Assembly (NCBI RefSeq): GCF_005843885.1
Contig: NZ_CP040443.1
Location: 558,001-622,000, forward strand
Direction of reading: 5' to 3'
Origin: Escherichia sp. E4742
GTDB taxonomy: Bacteria; Pseudomonadota; Gammaproteobacteria; Enterobacterales; Enterobacteriaceae
Length of the DNA: 64,000 nt
The position numbers and the translations under genes are program-made. Position 1 is the stretch's first letter. Each line of letters starts with the position of its first letter. Below the pieces are notes generated by a model that saw only the letters and a program-made list of their open reading frames with translations, ran no database searches and was not told the DNA's origin. Shown in pieces: positions 58,258-64,000 of this stretch.

Positions 58258-59596
58258 GCGTAATAAACATCAACAACACCTTGCCCAACTACCCAAGATT
58301 TCTCAATCAGTTGATGATGTCGATTTCTTTTACGCTCCCGCCGACTTCCGGGAGACGCTGCTGGAAAAAATAGCCAGCGCGAAGCAGCGCATTTGCATTG
58401 TCGCCCTGTATCTCGAACAGGATGACGGTGGCAAAGGCATTCTGAACGCGTTGTATGAAGCTAAAAGGCAGCGTCCGGAACTGGATGTGCGGGTGCTGGT
58501 CGACTGGCATCGTGCACAACGTGGACGCATTGGCGCTGCGGCATCTAACACTAACGCTGACTGGTACTGCCGCATGGCGCAGGAAAATCCGGGCGTAGAT
58601 GTTCCGGTTTATGGCGTTCCAATCAATACCCGTGAAGCTCTTGGTGTTCTGCACTTTAAAGGCTTTATCATCGACGATAGCGTACTTTATAGCGGTGCCA
58701 GCCTGAACGATGTTTACCTGCATAAGCACGATAAATATCGCTACGACCGTTATCATCTGATCCGTAACCGTAAGATGTCAGACATTATGTTTGAATGGGT
58801 TACACAGAATATTATGAATGGCCGCGGCGTTAATCGTCTGGATGATGTTAATCGGCCAAAAAGCCCGGAAATCAAGAACGATATTCGTCTGTTCCGCCAG
58901 GAGCTGCGTGATGCCGCTTATCATTTCCAGGGCGATGCCGACAACGATCAGCTTTCCGTAACGCCGCTAGTGGGGCTGGGGAAATCGAGTCTGTTGAACA
59001 AGACCATTTTCCATCTTATGCCTTGTGCCGAGCAGAAACTAACCATCTGTACGCCATACTTCAACCTGCCAGCAATCCTTGTGCGCAATATTATCCAGTT
59101 GCTGCGCGAAGGGAAAAAGGTCGAAATTATTGTTGGTGATAAAACCGCGAACGACTTCTACATTCCGGAAGATGAACCTTTCAAGATAATTGGCGCATTG
59201 CCTTATCTCTATGAGATCAATCTGCGTCGTTTCCTGAGCCGTTTGCAGTATTACGTCAATACTGACCAGCTAGTGGTTCGGTTATGGAAAGATGACGACA
59301 ACACCTATCACCTAAAAGGGATGTGGGTTGATGATAAGTGGATGTTGATCACCGGTAATAACCTGAACCCGCGCGCCTGGCGTCTGGATCTGGAAAACGC
59401 CATTTTGATCCACGATCCACAACTGGAGCTTGCGCCGCAGCGAGAGAAAGAACTGGAGCTGATCCGCAAGCATACCACCACCGTTAAGCACTATCGCGAT
59501 CTGCAAAGTATTGCCGATTATCCGGTGAAGGTTCGTAAACTCATCCGCCGTTTGCGCCGTATCCGCATCGACCGATTAATTAGCCGCATCCTGTAA
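58241..59596 (+). CDS. pssA: PssA, phosphatidylserine synthase
   Basis: 451 residues from ATG 58241 (a GTG just before it is possible). It is a phospholipase-D-superfamily enzyme with two HKD-type motifs: H-x-K in HFKGFIIDD (residue ~138) and HLKGMWVDD (~357). It makes phosphatidylserine from CDP-diacylglycerol and serine, the route to phosphatidylethanolamine. The basic C terminus (RKLIRRLRRIRIDRLI) suggests membrane or ribosome association. Confidence 0.99.
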   Translation: MLSKFKRNKHQQHLAQLPKISQSVDDVDFFYAPADFRETLLEKIASAKQRICIVALYLEQDDGGKGILNALYEAKRQRPELDVRVLVDWHRAQRGRIGAAASNTNADWYCRMAQENPGVDVPVYGVPINTREALGVLHFKGFIIDDSVLYSGASLNDVYLHKHDKYRYDRYHLIRNRKMSDIMFEWVTQNIMNGRGVNRLDDVNRPKSPEIKNDIRLFRQELRDAAYHFQGDADNDQLSVTPLVGLGKSSLLNKTIFHLMPCAEQKLTICTPYFNLPAILVRNIIQLLREGKKVEIIVGDKTANDFYIPEDEPFKIIGALPYLYEINLRRFLSRLQYYVNTDQLVVRLWKDDDNTYHLKGMWVDDKWMLITGNNLNPRAWRLDLENAILIHDPQLELAPQREKELELIRKHTTTVKHYRDLQSIADYPVKVRKLIRRLRRIRIDRLISRIL

Positions 59597-59600
59597 TCAC

Positions 59601-59629
59601 AACCCCGTCCTGTACGGGGTTTGTTTTTT
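59601..59629 (+). terminator. pssA terminator overlapping the yfiM leader
   Basis: AACCCCGT, a 5 nt loop and ACGGGGTT followed by TGTTTTTT lie right after pssA and directly abut the yfiM ribosome-binding site GGAGG at 59630-59634. yfiM therefore probably depends on read-through of this terminator. Confidence 0.85.
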
Positions 59630-59641
59630 GGAGGCCACGTT

Positions 59642-59965
59642 TTGCGTATTCTTTTTGTCTGTTCGCTATTGTTACTTTCTGGATGCAGCCATATGGCTAA
59701 CGATAGCTGGAGCGGGCAGGATAAAGCTCAACACTTTATCGCCTCGGCGATGCTTTCCGCCGCCGGAAATGAATATTCACAGCATCAGGGGATGAGCCGG
59801 GATCGCAGTGCCATGTTTGGATTGATGTTCTCTGTCAGTTTGGGGGCGTCAAAAGAGCTTTGGGATAGCCGCCCCGAAGGGAGCGGCTGGAGCTGGAAGG
59901 ATTTGGCCTGGGATGTCGCCGGTGCAAGCACCGGCTATACCGTCTGGCAACTGACCCGTCACTAA
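59642..59965 (+). CDS. yfiM: YfiM, small lipoprotein
   Basis: 107 residues from a TTG start with GGAGG upstream. A type II signal peptide with lipobox LLSGC (Cys at ~15) marks it as a lipoprotein. The mature part has the conserved [13 protein letters not shown] and GASKELWD segments of the YfiM/YcfP-like family; function unknown. The end overlaps kgtP by 4 bp. Confidence 0.9.
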
Positions 59966-61260
59966 AGACGCATCCCCTTCCCTTTGCGATGTAGCATCAA
60001 AGAAACCAGAAACGCCACCACGGCCATCAAGGTCACATACCAGAAGAAGGCTGTTTCCATTCCTATTGATTTCAGCGACAACGCTACGTACTCCGCCGAA
60101 CCACCAAATATAGCATTAGCGACCGCATATGACAGACCAACGCCTAATGCGCGAACCTGTGCCGGGAACATCTCAGCCTTCAGTATTCCACTGATTGATG
60201 TATAAAAACTCACTATCAGCAGGGCACACATCACCAGACCAAAAGCGGCATAAGGCGAGGAAACGTTTTGCAATGCTGAGAGAATAGGAACGGTAAAAAT
60301 GGCTGCCAGCGAACCGAAACATAACATTGAGGTACGGCGACCAATCTTATCCGACAGCGCGCCAATGAGTGGTTGAATAAGCATGAATACAAACAATGCG
60401 GCAGTCATAATGCCACTCGCCACGTTGGCATGCATTCCCGCAGTATTTACCAGATACTTCTGCATATAAGTGGTGAAGGTATAGAAACAAAGGGAGCCCG
60501 CAGCGGTAAAACCGAGAACCATGATGAATGCACGGCGATTGCGCCATAATCCTTTCAGAGATCCAGCTTCTTTTAAAGCGCGCGTTTCTTGTTGCGAAGT
60601 TTCATCTAACTGACGACGTAACCACAACGCCACAACAGCTAACACAGCTCCTAACGCGAAAGGAATACGCCATCCCCACTCTCTGAGTGCAGCGTCTTCC
60701 ATGGTGTGTTGTAAAACCACGACAACCAGTAGGGCTAGCAGTTGTCCGCCGATCAACGTCACATACTGAAATGATGCGTAAAAACCTTTGCGCCCTTCAA
60801 CGGCAACTTCACTCATATAGGTGGCGCTGGTGCCATATTCTCCGCCAACGGATAATCCCTGAAATAAACGCGCGAGAAGCAATAATGCCGGAGCCCACGT
60901 ACCGATTGTTTCATAACCAGGCAAACAGGCGATTACCAGTGAGCCGAAACACATCATACACACCGATAGCAGCATCGATTTTTTGCGACCATGTTTATCG
61001 GCTATGCGGCCAAATAGCCAACCGCCTATTGGGCGCATCAGGAATCCCGCAGCAAAAACACCTGCTGTTTGTAGTAGTTGAGTCGTCGTGTTCCCGGAAG
61101 GGAAGAAGATGTGGGCAAAGTAGAGTGAACAGAACGAGTAGACATAGAAATCGAACCACTCGACCAGATTACCTGAAGAGGCCCCCACAATCGCCCAAAT
61201 GCGGCGACGAGTATCACTACTTGTCAGTTTGCTGTCTGCCGTTACAGTACTTTCAGCCAT
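59962..61260 (-). CDS. kgtP: KgtP, alpha-ketoglutarate permease
   Basis: 432 residues, a proton-symport member of the MFS metabolite:H+ symporter group with twelve membrane segments. The cytoplasmic loop motif [14 protein letters not shown] and its repeat [10 protein letters not shown] are present. It takes up 2-oxoglutarate. It is the last gene before the rRNA operon and has AGGAGA before its ATG. Confidence 0.98.
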
Positions 61261-61326
61261 GCCATTATGTCTCCTGCCGTAATCCGATGCTTTTGTCGGT
61301 CGATGTTGTTTATTATTTGGTAAGAT

Positions 61327-61341
61327 AAATGTTATACATTT
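61327..61341. promoter_or_regulatory. palindrome over the candidate kgtP -10
   Basis: AAATGTTATACATTT is a palindrome (6 bp arms, 3 bp centre) about 70 bp before the kgtP start and includes a TATAAC -10 on the minus strand. It could be an operator. The rest of 61261-61549 shows only a weak 6 bp hairpin at 61498-61514 and no gene. Confidence 0.4.
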
Positions 61342-61549
61342 GTTACTTATGTTTATGCAACCATAACTGCGAATTTAGTTAGCAGGAGAATGATTATTCT
61401 GGATGACCAAGAAGGATTTCAGGTGAGGTTGTCGTATGGAAATGGGCGAACATCTGGCGTATGCAAGGGAATGGTAGGGTCTTTATTTCTTAGTCAGAAC
61501 CACATCAAGTGGTTTTTACTGCCTACGCTATTCAGGACGGATGACAGAT

Positions 61550-61589
61550 AAAACAAAAGGCCCAGTCTTCCGACTGGGCCTTTTGTTTT
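61550..61589 (-). terminator. rRNA operon terminator
   Basis: An 18 bp perfect stem (AAAACAAAAGGCCCAGTC with its complement, TTCC loop) lies just after 5S on the minus strand and ends in TTTTGTTTT. It is the classic rrn T1 terminator. Confidence 0.95.
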
Positions 61590-61594
61590 ATTTG

Positions 61595-61714
61595 ATGCCT
61601 GGCAGTTCCCTACTCTCGCATGGGGAGACCCCACACTACCATCGGCGCTACGGCGTTTCACTTCTGAGTTCGGCATGGGGTCAGGTGGGACCACCGCGCT
61701 AAGGCCGCCAGGCA
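61595..61714 (-). rRNA. rrfG: 5S rRNA
   Basis: 120 nt, starting TGCCTGGCGGCCTTAGCGC and ending CTGCCAGGCAT on the minus strand, which is the E. coli 5S sequence. Position beside kgtP indicates rrnG. A 99 bp spacer (61715-61813) separates it from 23S; no tRNA lies in the spacer. Confidence 0.97.
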
Positions 61715-61813
61715 AATTCTGTTTTATCAACACGTCTTTCTTCGACATGTCGATGTAATCTGTATCAGGCTGAAAATCTTTCTCTCAATCCGCCAAAACA
61801 TCTTCGGCGTTGT

Positions 61814-64000
<2,187 letters not shown>

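Noticed and set aside
61498..61514. second rrn terminator (AACCAC-loop-GTGGTT)
   Set aside because: Stem of 6 bp only and the T tract is on the plus strand, opposite to rRNA transcription.

Overview
The window is enterobacterial chromosome, almost certainly Escherichia coli. Gene order from yfhR to the rrnG operon matches the K-12 map near minute 57, and nearly every protein can be read as an E. coli ortholog. Small differences from the K-12 sequences I remember suggest a different E. coli or Shigella-type strain. I see no prophage, insertion sequence, CRISPR array, tRNA gene, toxin island or other accessory island. The only mobile-type sequences are short intergenic repeats (REP/BIME, one ERIC/IRU, one ~140 bp palindromic element).

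Layout. 1-3178: 3' part of yfhR, then csiE and hcaT (convergent). 3338-9100: hcaR and the divergent hcaEFCBD phenylpropionate/cinnamate dioxygenase operon, followed by the DoxX-like yphA. 9349-18278: minus-strand run yphG-F-E-D-C-B, an uncharacterised ABC sugar-uptake and catabolism cluster, with the ROK-family regulator yphH divergent. 19787-22561: divergent glyA and hmp with a dense shared regulatory region. 22605-26874: glnB, glrR, qseG, glrK and the small RNA GlmY, whose sigma54 promoter and three GlrR boxes lie upstream. 27228-35494: purL, mltF, tadA, pgpC, yfhH, yfhL. 35688-36170: ShoB/OhsC type I toxin-antitoxin pair. 36188-42815: acpS-pdxJ-recO-era-rnc-lepB-lepA. 43013-45855: rseC-rseB-rseA-rpoE with the rseD leader peptide. 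46111-61260: nadB, trmN6, srmB, yfiE, eamB, grcA, ung, yfiF, trxC, tapT, patZ, pssA, yfiM, kgtP. 61550-64000: 3' end of an rRNA operon (rrnG by position): terminator, 5S, and about the last 2,190 nt of 23S.

Functional themes. hcaEFCD and hcaB oxidise phenylpropionate and cinnamate after uptake by HcaT. The yph cluster looks like one pathway: binding protein, ATPase, permease, zinc dehydrogenase, mutarotase-fold proteins and a ROK regulator. GlrK/GlrR/QseG drive GlmY, which controls glucosamine-6-phosphate synthesis. The rpoE operon is the envelope-stress sigma factor with its anti-sigma and modulators. The acpS-lepA stretch groups lipid, cofactor, RNA-processing, protein-export and translation functions.

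I did not find an obviously new defence or mobile system. The best leads for undescribed biology are the yph cluster (all steps uncharacterised as far as I know), the 13-codon leader ORF overlapping the pssA start, the apparently diverged csiE allele, and some small palindromes at promoters. Gene names rest on recognising the proteins and gene order; no searches were run.
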